IMG/VR virus record: IMGVR_UViG_3300025379_000003
Coordinates: 62,001 to 126,000 of that record
Origin: a virus
DNA length: 64,000 nt
Direction: 5' to 3' (one strand)
Shown: piece after piece, positions 53,752 to 64,000 of the stretch
How the letters are laid out: every line of letters begins with the position of its first letter
How positions within the stretch are numbered: position 1 is the first letter of the stretch
Program-made: the position numbers and the translations under genes
The notes under the pieces: model-generated
Told to the model about the DNA's origin: nothing
Databases searched by the model: none
What the model saw: only the letters and a program-made list of their open reading frames with translations

Positions 53752-56700
53752 ATGAGTACATCAACTTTTCAATCAGTTAATTTACTTCCCTCATACTTTC
53801 AAACAGATAAAAACGCAAAATTTTTATCTAGTACTATCGATCAATTAATTCGTCCTGCTCAATTAGAACGCATTGATGGGTATATTGGTAGTAAGGTTAC
53901 TCCTAACTATGTTTCAACCACTGATAATTATATTTCAAACTTTTCGCCAATACGTGCGGCATATAATTTAGAGCCAGCTCTAGTTATTAATGATATCAAT
54001 TCAAATATTAAAGAAGTTATAGCCTACGACGATTTGATCAACCAAGTAAATGTCAATGGCGGCATTACTAACAATCTTGACCGTTTATTTAGAAGTGAAT
54101 TTTATTCATATAATCCGCATATCGATTGGGACAAACTAGTTAACTATCAAGAATATTATTGGCTAGTAACTGGTCCAGAGATCATAACTATTACAAATGA
54201 TGTACTAGATGTGGAAGCAGATATTGTAGGCAAATCTGGATTTACTACATTGATAGGCACTGCCACTATCGCATTATCTAATGGTATGCTGATTGAGTTT
54301 GTTGGTAAAAATATAACTTCTGATTATCTGAATAAAAAATTCTTTGTCGAAGGTGTAGGCTCTTCCGTAGTATTAATTGACTACAATTCATTAGTAACTG
54401 CTGGAAAAATTTCCACAATCTATAATGAAAGTTTTGATGGTGATGGATTTGATGATTTTCCTTTTGATGGAAATAAATCCTTACCTATTAGTCCTGACTA
54501 TATAACAATTAATCGAGCTAGTAAAGATTTAAATGCTTGGACACGTTATAATCGTTGGGTACATCAAGATGTGATTGCGGCTAGCGCTCTAGCAAATGGA
54601 GTACAGGCAGTATACCCTGCGCAACAAAGAGCAACTCGCCCTATTATTGAATTTAAAGCCAATCTACAACTTTATAATTTTGGTGATTCAGCTATTGCCA
54701 ACGTTGATTGGATTGACACCGAAACAACAAATGTTTTTAAATCAGTTGAAGGTTCGTGGGGATATTTTGTTGATTATGACAATACCAATCCAAGATTATT
54801 GGGACAAGGTGATCGTGTTATTTTTACCAACGACCCAGATCCTTTGGTAAAAGATAAAATATGGATAGTTACTTATAATATTCCAGGAGTTGGTAATACA
54901 CGACAATTGGCACTTATTCCAGCACCAGATCACACTCCGGTAACTGGCAACTGTGTTAGTATTGTAAACGGTTCAAAATATGCTGGATCAAGTTGGTGGT
55001 ATAATGGTACAGACTGGGTCTATGCTCAACAACATACTAAATTAAATCAGCCACCACTATTTGATTTATTTGACGATGTTGGAAATAGTTATAGTGATAC
55101 CAATCATTACATATCAGATTTCAAAGGTAATCAAATTTTTGGCTACACTCCTGGCGACGTATATGATTCAGTGCTAGGATTTTCAATAAAATATCAAAAT
55201 AGTATTAGTGTTGGTAGTTATTTGTTTACCAACTATTTTAATTCTGATGTTATCAATGTTTCTCAAGGACAAACTAGCCTAGCAGTGTCGACTGCTGTTA
55301 CCTATTGTAAATTTTCAGAAAGTACTGGCAATGTTTACACAAATGTGTGGTCCTTATCTAACGGATATAAGATACCTATACTACAATTTCAAGCAACAAC
55401 ATCGACTACATCAACTATTGCTATAACTGCCTTAGATAATTTTTCAAACAATGATGATATTGAAGTATATGTTAATTTTTCAAAATTACATAGTAACGAA
55501 TTTACTTTATTAAAATCTTTAGAAAAAACTGTTGTTTCATTTGCCGAGCCATTAGCTACTGGTACAAATGTATTGTTTAAACTATATTCAAAGACTCCCC
55601 TGTCTAACGATACGGGATATTATGAACCTCCTCTTGGGCTTACAAATAATCCATTAAATGGTTTACTTACTTCCATAACATTGACTGATCTACAGGATCA
55701 TGTACAAACAATGGCAGAAGGATCTCCCGAATTCTTAGGAAAATTTCCAGGACTTGGTAATTTGCGAGATATCGCTGGCATTGAACAATATGGCCGTCGT
55801 TTAATTTCTAATGTCAACCCAATACCTTTTGCTCAAATGTTTATTGGGAAAAAGGAACATAGTGTTATCAATGCTCTTACTAAAGCTGCCGATCAGTACA
55901 ATCAGTATAAATTAGGATTTTTGAAACAGATTTTAATATTAGGCAATCAATCAAATCCAATACTGGCAGTTGATCAGGCCTTGGCCGCTATGAATAGTTC
56001 TATGAATATTCTAAGCCCGTATTATCTATCTGACATGATTCCTTACGGTACTGATGTAAATTCTAGAACCTGGACAGTAACAGATTCAAGAAATGTAACG
56101 TATCCATTAAGTTTTGATTTTGATCCTTCAGTACTAAGTCTAACAGCCATGTTAGTTTACATAAACAACGAACAGTTATTACTAAATGTTGATTATGAAT
56201 TTAATGTTGCTGACTCAAGTATTACATTATTAACAAAATTAACTCCTGGAGATGTTTTAACAGTAAATCAATATCCAGATACATCGGGTAGCTATGTGCC
56301 ACCGACTCCTACTAAATTAGGACTATATCCTAAATTTACTCCTTCAATTTATTTAGATAACACCTATGCCGATGGACCAGTAAAAGTTATTCAAGGGCAT
56401 GATGGCAGCATCATGGTGGCATATAATGATTATCGAGATGCCATTGTTTTAGAATTTGAAAAACGAATTTATAATAATATCAAGACTCAATATAGATCAG
56501 ACCTATTTGATATTAACACAGTAATTCCTGGAGCCTTCAATACCAACGATTATTCTTTAAATGAAGTTAATACTATATTATCTCGAGATTTTATTAAATG
56601 GGCAGGAGCATATGGTGTTGATTATACTGAGAATGTGAGTTTTAATCAAGATGAAAAATTTACTTGGAACTATTCAGGATCTTATAATGAACTATTAGGA

Positions 56701-59700
56701 ATCCCAGTAAATGGCAATTGGAGAGGAATTTACAAATATTTTTACGGCACTGATCGTCCTCACACATGCCCGTGGGAGATGTTGGGATTTAGTGAACAGC
56801 CATCATGGTGGACTGCTCAGTACGGACCGGCACCTTATACATCTGGAAACACTTTGTTATGGCAAGATTTAGAATACGGACGCAACGCCCATACCGATAC
56901 CATTAACAGTTTATATTCCCGTCCTGGGTTGTCAAATATATTGCCTGTAGATGAGTATGGCAATTTATTAGACCCTACAGTTAACTTACTAGTGAACTAT
57001 ACTCCAGAAGGTGAACAAAAAAATTGGGTATTTGGAGATCAAGGCCCAGCAGAAGCCGCATGGCGTAGAAGTAGTTATTTTCCGTTTGCGGTTCAAAAAT
57101 TACTGGCATTGACATATCCTGCCGCTTATTCATCTTTAATGTATGACACAAGTCGTATTCAAAAAAATATTGCTGGCCAATGGGCTTATGGTGTAAATTT
57201 AGACTATTCATTTTTAAGCCTTAAAAATATTACACTACAAGGTGTCAATAATGCCCTAACAGCGGGATACAGTGTCTATATTAGCGAAATTGGTCGTCAA
57301 CGCACACAAAATTATAATTCAGAATTACAGTCTGATATTAATTATTTGAGTTATAACTTATTTCATAAAGTTGGTGGGTTTGTAAGTCAAAACACCCTTC
57401 AAGTGACTATAAATGCTATTGATCCAACTGCTACTAGTCCTGGAGCATTATTGGCGCCACAGGATTATTCGTTAATTTTAAATGTCAGCGATCCTATCAG
57501 TTACTCTAGTATTTCTGGAATTATTTTACAAAAAGTTAATGGTGCATTTGTAGTCAAAGGATATGATCAGACTAATCCTTATTTTAATGTTTATACTCCA
57601 GTTAGAAATTCCGCAACACCAACAATAAATGTTGGCGGGGTAACAGCTCCGTTTGTTACATGGTCCAACACCACTAGCTACGGTGAAACAGGACTTACTG
57701 CTGACCAAACAACTACAGCTAATACTTCTCCAACTGGAAAGTTTTATCAGAAAGGTCAATATGTACAATACGGTAGTAATTTTTACATTGTAACTGTATC
57801 ACATCAATCAGAAAGTACATTTAATCCATCATTATATCAAGAAATTTCAGCATTGCCAGTGACTGGTGGCGCAACTGTTCAAATTGCTACAACCTTTAAT
57901 AAAACTATTAAACAGATTTCTTATGGTACTACGTTCAATACAATACAAGAAGTTTACGACTTTATTATTGGCTACGGCGCATGGCTAACTGATCAAAGAT
58001 TTGTTTTTGATTTATACAGTTCAGATTTTGGAACTAATATTGATTGGAATTTTACAGCAAAGGAATTTTTATATTGGTCGACGCAAAATTGGGCAGATAA
58101 TAGTGTAATAGCATTAAGCCCATTTGCTGAAAAAGTACAATTTACTTCTGCTAATTCTGTAGTTGATGATATTTTTGATCCTTTTTATTCCTACAATGTG
58201 ATGTCTGCGAATGGTACATTGATACCAAAAAATAGAATAAACATTACTCGACAGGATGGTGTTTGTACAATAACTACCCTAAACTCTAATGATGGCATAT
58301 ATTTTGCTATATTTAGAAATGTACAAAAAGAACACGGTATGGTGTTTAACAATACCACAATTTTTGATAATACAGCATATAGTATTGAAACTGGATTTTA
58401 TCAACAGCGTATGAAATTAAGTGGTTTTAGAACTGCTAATTGGAACGGTGATTATTTCAGTCCAGGCTTTGTTTACGATACTGCCAAGGTAGGCGACTGG
58501 ACACAATACAAAGATTATAACGCGGGCGATGCTGTTTACTATTCTGGAAATTATTATTCGGCAATTAACAATATTGACGGTGCTCAAAAGTTTGATTTTA
58601 CTAAATGGCAAGTACTACCTAAAAAACCTACAGCAGGATTATTACCTAATCTTGATTATAAAATTAGCCAGTTCCAAGACTTCTACAGTTTAGATATAGA
58701 TAATTTTGATTCTGGTCAACAAAAATCCGCTCAGTATCTAACTGGTTATACACCTAGACCTTATCTGACAAATATTATCATTGATCCGATTGCTCAATAC
58801 AAATTTTATCAAGGATACATTAAAGAGAAAGGTACGTACAATGCCATTGCTAAATTGGCCAAGGCCAGTATACAAAATCTTCAAGGTAATTTTACCTATA
58901 ACGAAGAATGGGCATTTAGAGTTGGACAATACGGATCATATTCTTCATATAATGAATTAGAAGTGCCTTTGGTTGAAGGAACATTTATCGACAATCCACA
59001 AGTGATTGTGTTCACAGCAACTAATCCACCCGTGTCAGCATATGACTTAAAAGTCTACAGTACTGCCACTGACTGGCAAATTACTCCACCAAATTATGTA
59101 AGTTCCATGACCTTTGCGGTAAATTCTGGAACGTTAACTAATAATGCTTTTGAATTAACCACTGCTGGGTATGTGCGAGCTGATGATGTATCCTACACAA
59201 CTTTAAATTTAGATACTTTGAGCGCTGTTGTTTCTAGTAGCACTAGTGTATTCAAAGAAGGCGATATTGTTTGGTTGGGATTCAAACAGGATAATGATTG
59301 GGACGTATTACGTTATACTGAATCAGATGGTCAAATTGCTTCAGTTGGAATCAATGTTCCAGGGGTTGATGTATTAGTTACTACCAATGGATATCATGGA
59401 TTAAATTCAGGAGAACTAGTTTCCATTACTGAATTTGATCCTACTGTGAATGGTGTATATTTGGTAACTGCGGTGCCTAATCCAACCTCATTCTTGATAG
59501 CATCGACTGCTACGTATGTTGCTAATTCTGCCTCTACAACCACTGTGGGGCTTTTATTTAAATTTGATAGTTTTAGATTTAACACATTTGATAATTTATC
59601 AAATGATAAAAAATTATTAAAATTACCTGAAGGCACCAAAGTATGGATTGACAATGCCAACAACGGGCAGTGGGGTGTTTATGAAAAAATAAACAACTAC

Positions 59701-62700
59701 TCAGTGTCTTCAGCAAACAGTCTTGGTAATGTTTATAATCAACAATTGGGCTATAGCATCAGTAAACGTAAGGGATCTAATGTTGTGGTTGTTGGCGCTC
59801 CTGGATTTGTACAAAGCGGAAATTACGGGCGTGTCACAGTATATACAACAAATAATAATGGCGGACTAACTAGAAAATTAGACTATTACCTAAATGAGTT
59901 AAGCGGCGCAGCCAACTCATTAAACAATGACACAGGTTTTGGACAAACTGTAGTCTATGATGATAATGCTTTTGGATCATCAATCTATGGATTGGTATTT
60001 GCTGGAGCTCCAACCGCACAGACTACTAATGGTGTTGTTGATTCTGGTCTAGTAAAGATCAGCAGTATAAATTCTGTAAGTCTTGAAGAAGTTCAGCAAC
60101 TGGTCATTAATAATCCTTCCCCTTCAAACTACGATTTGTTTGGTTCAGGAATATATGTACAAAGAACTTCTACAACAACAAATAAAGTAATGGTTGTGAC
60201 TGCTCCGGGCACAGTCAATACAGGTACAGGAACTCTGAATTTCTATAATTTATCCATCAGTGGTAGTACGGTGTCTGCTACTCTTTTCTACCGACTTGCG
60301 GCTCCTCTTAGTGTTGGTAGCCAATTTGGCTATAGTATTAGCGGTACAGATGACGCATCGTTGATAGCTGTCAGTGTTTTGGGTAATACCAATACACCAG
60401 CATTTGTTAGTATTTTTTCAAATTCTAATGGCTACGCTGTTGCTAATCAGGAGGTTACTGTATCTTTGCCTGCTGGTTCTGGATTTGGACAAAAAGTTCT
60501 ATTATCACCAGATGGAACTTATTTGTTTGTTAGCGCTCCTTATTGTGAAAACTTTGATCGAAGTTATGGTAGTGTGTATGTTTTTGAAAATATTAATGGC
60601 ACATTCTATGAGTCGCAGGTATTAACAAATCCATCTGGAGTTATTGGAGTACATTTTGGTACTGATATAGATATCAATTCAACAAACAATTCGTTGATAA
60701 TTTCTAGTGTCGGATCGGGGGTACATGGGGCAACAACTTTTGATGCTACATCAAAATTTGGCGGGAATACTACATTTGACGCAGATTCTACAAAATTTTA
60801 TGATGTAATTAATAATTCTGGCACAGCATATATCTATACTAGATTGGCAAGTAGATTTGTATTCTCTGAAGAACTTTCACCAGTATCAACAGCAGACGGT
60901 ACTAATTATGGTAAGGCTGTTACTATTGATTCTGATACTGCGCTAGTTGGTGCTCCAGCAATTGATAATTCAACCATAGCAAGTTCTGTGTATCTGTTTA
61001 GTAAGATTGATACTAGTACCAATGGATGGAAATTGCTAAGAAGTCAAAATGATCTTGTTGCTACTGACACTATTCAACGAGTAAGATTGATTAATACATC
61101 AACTGAAGAAATTGTAAATTACCTTGATGTAATCGATCCGCTAAAAGGTCGTATCGCAGGTATGGCAGATCAAGAATTGACGTACAAAATGATTTCAGAT
61201 CCTGCTACTTATTCTATTGGAACTACTGCCAATGCCATTAATACATTGACAAATTGGGCTGACAATCATGTTGGCGAATTGTGGTGGGATTTGAGTACTG
61301 TAAAATACCAATGGTACGAACAGGGCGAAGATACATTTAGAAAAAATACTTGGGGACAAGTATTTCCAGGTTCAAGTATAGATGTTTATGAGTGGGTCGG
61401 GTCTAATCTATCACCTACTGAGTGGAGTGCGTTGGCTGATACTCCTGCTGGTTTAACTTTGGGTGTTAGTGGACAGCCAAAAAATCCAGATAATACCGTT
61501 TATTCTCTAGTACAGTCCTATGACACAGTAACACAAACGTTTAATAACTACAGATATTATTATTGGGTTAAAAATTCAGTTATAGTACCTAATGTTCCAA
61601 ATAGACGAGTCAGCGCATATGATGTGGCACGAGTTATAAAAGACCCAACAGGGTATGGCTTACAATATGCGTCCATAATTTCTCCACATGCCGTGATAGT
61701 TGCTAATGTTGGTGGAGAACTAATAAAGAGTAATATTGATTTAAATATTTCTATTGATACTACCGATAACATTATTCCTAAACACACAGAATGGTTGTTG
61801 CTACAGGAAGGTAATGAGACTTCATTACCTAATGCTCTACTTGAAAAGAAATTATTTGATAGCTTATTAGGCCATGATAGTGTGGGCAATTTAGTTCCCG
61901 ATCCAGCATTAACTTCTAGAACACGATATGGCATAGGTATTAGACCAAGACAAACAATGTTTGTCAACAGATTAAACGCCTTACGAAATTTAATTGAATT
62001 TGCTAATGACATCTTAATTAACAATATTATTACAGGCAGTTATAATTTTATTAATTTAAATGCTCAGGAAGAAATACCGCCTGTATCTTCTAACCTATAC
62101 GATTATACACTCGAGGATACTAATGAACTTGATACAATTGACACATCGTTATTTGTAACCGCTGAACTAACCTGTACAGTATATGATGGGAAAGTAAGAT
62201 CAGTATCTATAACTAACCCTGGTCTTGGATATCTAACTGCGCCAACAGTGACTGTTGATGGTATAGGTACTGGAGCAGTGATCAAGACAGAGATTGATTC
62301 AAATGGTAGAGTTATAAATGCTATAATATCTAACGCAGGTCAAGGCTATGTAGCAACACCTATATTAACAGTTCGACCCTATTCAGTAGTAGTGGTATCG
62401 GATAGTACTTACAATGGCAAATGGGCAATATTTGTACGTGATATTGAAAATAAAACGTGGGTAAGAGCTCGTACTCAATCGTATAATACTACATTATATT
62501 GGAATTATACTGACTGGTCAAGTAGCGACTTTAATAAACACAAGGACTACACCACAACTGTAAACTATGTCTATCAAATTGATTCTTTAGTTTTAAACAA
62601 CGGTGATTATGTTAAGGTTAAAAATAACGGATTAGGCAACTATATTATTTTAGAGTATACTGATAGTAATGTAGGAACATTCAGCAATCACTTTAACATT

Positions 62701-64000
62701 GTTTATTCACAGAACGGCACAATACAAATTTCTGACAATATTTGGAATACACAAAATAATAGCCTAGCCTATGATGAAATCAGTGCGTATGATCAAACAC
62801 TATACGATCAAACTCCTGATTTAGAGTTGAATTATATTTTAACGGCATTACGTGATAATATTTTTATCAACGAATTACGAGTAAATTGGAATTTATTCTT
62901 CTTTAAGGCAGTTAAGTATGCGTTCACAGAACAAAAATTATTAGACTGGGCATTCAAAACATCATTTATCAGTATTACTAATGAAGCAGGCGTGCTGGCA
63001 CAGCCTTCAGTATATTTGGTAACCAGTAGCACAAACTTTGAAAACTATATTGAAGAAGTAAAACCTTATCATACACAAATTAGGAATTTTACAGAACAAT
63101 ATTCTGTTGTAGAACCAACTGCTACTTATACCTCAGATTTTGAAGATTCAACATCTGCTCTAGATCCAATACGTAATTTTGACATTACAATGAAATTTGA
63201 TAGAATTTCAGCCAGTGGACAAATTGGAAATACAACTACTACTGACCAATTCATATGTAATGGATCTGCAACTTCATTTGTGTTAAGGTGGCTCGCTGTA
63301 CCTAATAAATCTTTGATTATTATGACATTGGATGGGCTACGTGTGTTATACTCTGATTATACTATTGAATACTTCACAGAAGAATACAATGGATATTCAA
63401 AAAAATATTGTCAGATTAAATTTTTAAATGCTGTTCCTGGTATCGGGCAGTTATTAAAAATTACCTATGTTAAAGACGTCAGTATCCAATCCGCTGCAGA
63501 TAGAATTTTAAATTATTATACAGCTACTTCGGGTATGCCTGGATTAGATCTAGGGCAACTAATGTTGGGTGTTGACTATCCCAGAACACAACTTCAAACA
63601 TTGGCGTTTAATGCCACAACAGGATGGGATGAAAGCAATGTGCCTTTTGGTACAACACCATGGGGCAACGACATTGAATACTATAGCAAGACTACATCAA
63701 CCTCCACAGCAACTGCAGGAACAAATAATATTTCATTGTACTCAGCATCGGCTACATTAGTTGGGCAATACGCAAATATTATTAGTACAATTACTAATGT
63801 GTTTTATTCAACTGATGTAACAGTGACAGCAGTCACAGGCACAGTGGTGACATTTAGTAGCACATTAACTTCGGCGATCCCACCTGGAACAGTTATTGAA
63901 TTTTGGAATGTGGGTTCTAATTCCGCCCTACTTGATACATCAATTGATGGCGGAACTTGGACTGGGACAAACGCGGCTATACTAACTGGCGCATTAGGTG
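53752..64000 (+). CDS. Giant baseplate-associated structural protein with FG-GAP propeller, C-terminus outside window
   Basis: The ATG at 53752 opens a frame of 3416 codons with no stop before the window end. The N-terminus (LLPSYFQTDKNAKFLSSTIDQLIRPAQLERIDGYIGSK, then FYSYNPHIDWDKLVNYQEYYWL) and the region near 1000-1050 (NWRGIYKYFYGTDRPHTCPWEMLGF) are hallmarks of a very large virion protein encoded after gp6 in marine T4-like phages. Residues about 1990-2440 contain integrin-type FG-GAP repeats (VVVGAPGFVQSGNYGRVTVY, GFGQTVVYDD, GFGQKVLLSPDG, ALVGAPAID), predicting a seven-bladed beta-propeller. Near 2830-2880 there are two GxGY repeats (NPGLGYLTAPTVTV, NAGQGYVATPILTV). It probably stands in for T4 gp7/gp8-type peripheral wedge proteins; this is inference from position. 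Confidence 0.8.
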   Translation, partial: MSTSTFQSVNLLPSYFQTDKNAKFLSSTIDQLIRPAQLERIDGYIGSKVTPNYVSTTDNYISNFSPIRAAYNLEPALVINDINSNIKEVIAYDDLINQVNVNGGITNNLDRLFRSEFYSYNPHIDWDKLVNYQEYYWLVTGPEIITITNDVLDVEADIVGKSGFTTLIGTATIALSNGMLIEFVGKNITSDYLNKKFFVEGVGSSVVLIDYNSLVTAGKISTIYNESFDGDGFDDFPFDGNKSLPISPDYITINRASKDLNAWTRYNRWVHQDVIAASALANGVQAVYPAQQRATRPIIEFKANLQLYNFGDSAIANVDWIDTETTNVFKSVEGSWGYFVDYDNTNPRLLGQGDRVIFTNDPDPLVKDKIWIVTYNIPGVGNTRQLALIPAPDHTPVTGNCVSIVNGSKYAGSSWWYNGTDWVYAQQHTKLNQPPLFDLFDDVGNSYSDTNHYISDFKGNQIFGYTPGDVYDSVLGFSIKYQNSISVGSYLFTNYFNSDVINVSQGQTSLAVSTAVTYCKFSESTGNVYTNVWSLSNGYKIPILQFQATTSTTSTIAITALDNFSNNDDIEVYVNFSKLHSNEFTLLKSLEKTVVSFAEPLATGTNVLFKLYSKTPLSNDTGYYEPPLGLTNNPLNGLLTSITLTDLQDHVQTMAEGSPEFLGKFPGLGNLRDIAGIEQYGRRLISNVNPIPFAQMFIGKKEHSVINALTKAADQYNQYKLGFLKQILILGNQSNPILAVDQALAAMNSSMNILSPYYLSDMIPYGTDVNSRTWTVTDSRNVTYPLSFDFDPSVLSLTAMLVYINNEQLLLNVDYEFNVADSSITLLTKLTPGDVLTVNQYPDTSGSYVPPTPTKLGLYPKFTPSIYLDNTYADGPVKVIQGHDGSIMVAYNDYRDAIVLEFEKRIYNNIKTQYRSDLFDINTVIPGAFNTNDYSLNEVNTILSRDFIKWAGAYGVDYTENVSFNQDEKFTWNYSGSYNELLGIPVNGNWRGIYKYFYGTDRPHTCPWEMLGFSEQPSWWTAQYGPAPYTSGNTLLWQDLEYGRNAHTDTINSLYSRPGLSNILPVDEYGNLLDPTVNLLVNYTPEGEQKNWVFGDQGPAEAAWRRSSYFPFAVQKLLALTYPAAYSSLMYDTSRIQKNIAGQWAYGVNLDYSFLSLKNITLQGVNNALTAGYSVYISEIGRQRTQNYNSELQSDINYLSYNLFHKVGGFVSQNTLQVTINAIDPTATSPGALLAPQDYSLILNVSDPISYSSISGIILQKVNGAFVVKGYDQTNPYFNVYTPVRNSATPTINVGGVTAPFVTWSNTTSYGETGLTADQTTTANTSPTGKFYQKGQYVQYGSNFYIVTVSHQSESTFNPSLYQEISALPVTGGATVQIATTFNKTIKQISYGTTFNTIQEVYDFIIGYGAWLTDQRFVFDLYSSDFGTNIDWNFTAKEFLYWSTQNWADNSVIALSPFAEKVQFTSANSVVDDIFDPFYSYNVMSANGTLIPKNRINITRQDGVCTITTLNSNDGIYFAIFRNVQKEHGMVFNNTTIFDNTAYSIETGFYQQRMKLSGFRTANWNGDYFSPGFVYDTAKVGDWTQYKDYNAGDAVYYSGNYYSAINNIDGAQKFDFTKWQVLPKKPTAGLLPNLDYKISQFQDFYSLDIDNFDSGQQKSAQYLTGYTPRPYLTNIIIDPIAQYKFYQGYIKEKGTYNAIAKLAKASIQNLQGNFTYNEEWAFRVGQYGSYSSYNELEVPLVEGTFIDNPQVIVFTATNPPVSAYDLKVYSTATDWQITPPNYVSSMTFAVNSGTLTNNAFELTTAGYVRADDVSYTTLNLDTLSAVVSSSTSVFKEGDIVWLGFKQDNDWDVLRYTESDGQIASVGINVPGVDVLVTTNGYHGLNSGELVSITEFDPTVNGVYLVTAVPNPTSFLIASTATYVANSASTTTVGLLFKFDSFRFNTFDNLSNDKKLLKLPEGTKVWIDNANNGQWGVYEKINNYSVSSANSLGNVYNQQLGYSISKRKGSNVVVVGAPGFVQSGNYGRVTVYTTNNNGGLTRKLDYYLNELSGAANSLNNDTGFGQTVVYDDNAFGSSIYGLVFAGAPTAQTTNGVVDSGLVKISSINSVSLEEVQQLVINNPSPSNYDLFGSGIYVQRTSTTTNKVMVVTAPGTVNTGTGTLNFYNLSISGSTVSATLFYRLAAPLSVGSQFGYSISGTDDASLIAVSVLGNTNTPAFVSIFSNSNGYAVANQEVTVSLPAGSGFGQKVLLSPDGTYLFVSAPYCENFDRSYGSVYVFENINGTFYESQVLTNPSGVIGVHFGTDIDINSTNNSLIISSVGSGVHGATTFDATSKFGGNTTFDADSTKFYDVINNSGTAYIYTRLASRFVFSEELSPVSTADGTNYGKAVTIDSDTALVGAPAIDNSTIASSVYLFSKIDTSTNGWKLLRSQNDLVATDTIQRVRLINTSTEEIVNYLDVIDPLKGRIAGMADQELTYKMISDPATYSIGTTANAINTLTNWADNHVGELWWDLSTVKYQWYEQGEDTFRKNTWGQVFPGSSIDVYEWVGSNLSPTEWSALADTPAGLTLGVSGQPKNPDNTVYSLVQSYDTVTQTFNNYRYYYWVKNSVIVPNVPNRRVSAYDVARVIKDPTGYGLQYASIISPHAVIVANVGGELIKSNIDLNISIDTTDNIIPKHTEWLLLQEGNETSLPNALLEKKLFDSLLGHDSVGNLVPDPALTSRTRYGIGIRPRQTMFVNRLNALRNLIEFANDILINNIITGSYNFINLNAQEEIPPVSSNLYDYTLEDTNELDTIDTSLFVTAELTCTVYDGKVRSVSITNPGLGYLTAPTVTVDGIGTGAVIKTEIDSNGRVINAIISNAGQGYVATPILTVRPYSVVVVSDSTYNGKWAIFVRDIENKTWVRARTQSYNTTLYWNYTDWSSSDFNKHKDYTTTVNYVYQIDSLVLNNGDYVKVKNNGLGNYIILEYTDSNVGTFSNHFNIVYSQNGTIQISDNIWNTQNNSLAYDEISAYDQTLYDQTPDLELNYILTALRDNIFINELRVNWNLFFFKAVKYAFTEQKLLDWAFKTSFISITNEAGVLAQPSVYLVTSSTNFENYIEEVKPYHTQIRNFTEQYSVVEPTATYTSDFEDSTSALDPIRNFDITMKFDRISASGQIGNTTTTDQFICNGSATSFVLRWLAVPNKSLIIMTLDGLRVLYSDYTIEYFTEEYNGYSKKYCQIKFLNAVPGIGQLLKITYVKDVSIQSAADRILNYYTATSGMPGLDLGQLMLGVDYPRTQLQTLAFNATTGWDESNVPFGTTPWGNDIEYYSKTTSTSTATAGTNNISLYSASATLVGQYANIISTITNVFYSTDVTVTAVTGTVVTFSSTLTSAIPPGTVIEFWNVGSNSALLDTSIDGGTWTGTNAAILTGALG

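Overview
This window is late-gene (virion structure and assembly) territory of a T4-like tailed phage (myovirus). The calls rest on recognisable homologues of T4 gp20, gp21, gp22, gp23, gp67, gp26, gp46, gp47, gp55, gp5, gp25 and gp6, mostly in operon-like order, and on giant modular tail-fibre proteins of the kind seen in marine and freshwater T4-like phages such as cyanophages and pelagiphages. Nothing in the window identifies the host. There are no tRNA genes that I can see, no integrase, no insertion sequence and no CRISPR array. The DNA is AT-rich, and the fibre genes are very rich in Thr, Gly, Ser and Asn codons.

Layout. (1) 1-27381, minus strand: tail-fibre and virion-decoration genes, namely an incomplete fibre (1467 or more codons), fibres of 2435, 966, 281, 787, 126 and 2822 aa, and a 177-aa conserved structural protein. 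Most share a repeated beta-rich module (TGALxVTGGVGVxGN). (2) 27462-37102, minus strand: the head module, in transcription order tape measure, portal gp20, an 81-aa conserved protein, gp67-like acidic core protein, gp21 protease, gp22 scaffold, gp23 capsid and a 300-aa structural protein. Two strong intrinsic terminators flank the 300-aa gene. (3) 37186-38273, plus strand: a gp26-like baseplate/tail-assembly gene, followed in the -1 frame by a 72-codon ORF that has no good start. A T_TTT_TTC slippery site in the correct frame suggests a programmed frameshift. (4) 38270-44077, minus strand: a candidate internal head protein with a capsid-targeting-like N-terminus, a GC-rich hairpin-dense gap of about 460 bp, a GIY-YIG nuclease, a small protein with an AT-hook-like tail, gp46 and gp47 (recombination nuclease), and gp55 (late sigma factor). 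(5) 44193-64000, plus strand: a baseplate operon with a tail-tube cap/initiator (gp48/gp54-like), a gp53-like protein, a large hub-type protein, gp5-like spike/lysozyme, gp25, gp6, and a giant protein of more than 3400 aa that leaves the window.

Regulation visible in the sequence. gp55 and the gp47-gp46 operon have sigma-70-like promoters sharing TGCTATACTTT. Most structural transcription units are preceded, on the sense strand, by a variant of the T4 late promoter (TATAAATA, or more generally NNTAAATA), which fits the presence of gp55. A perfect 17-bp palindrome lies over the -35 box of the gp55 promoter and is a candidate operator. In three places the late motif sits only 5-8 nt from a start codon that lacks a Shine-Dalgarno sequence, which raises the possibility of leaderless late messages.

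How the parts work together: gp55 turns on the late promoters; gp20, gp67, gp21, gp22 and gp23 build and mature the head; tape measure, gp26-like, gp48/54-like, gp53-like, gp5, gp25, gp6 and the giant protein build tail and baseplate; the 26-kb fibre cluster supplies host-recognition and decoration proteins; gp46/47 supports recombination-dependent replication.
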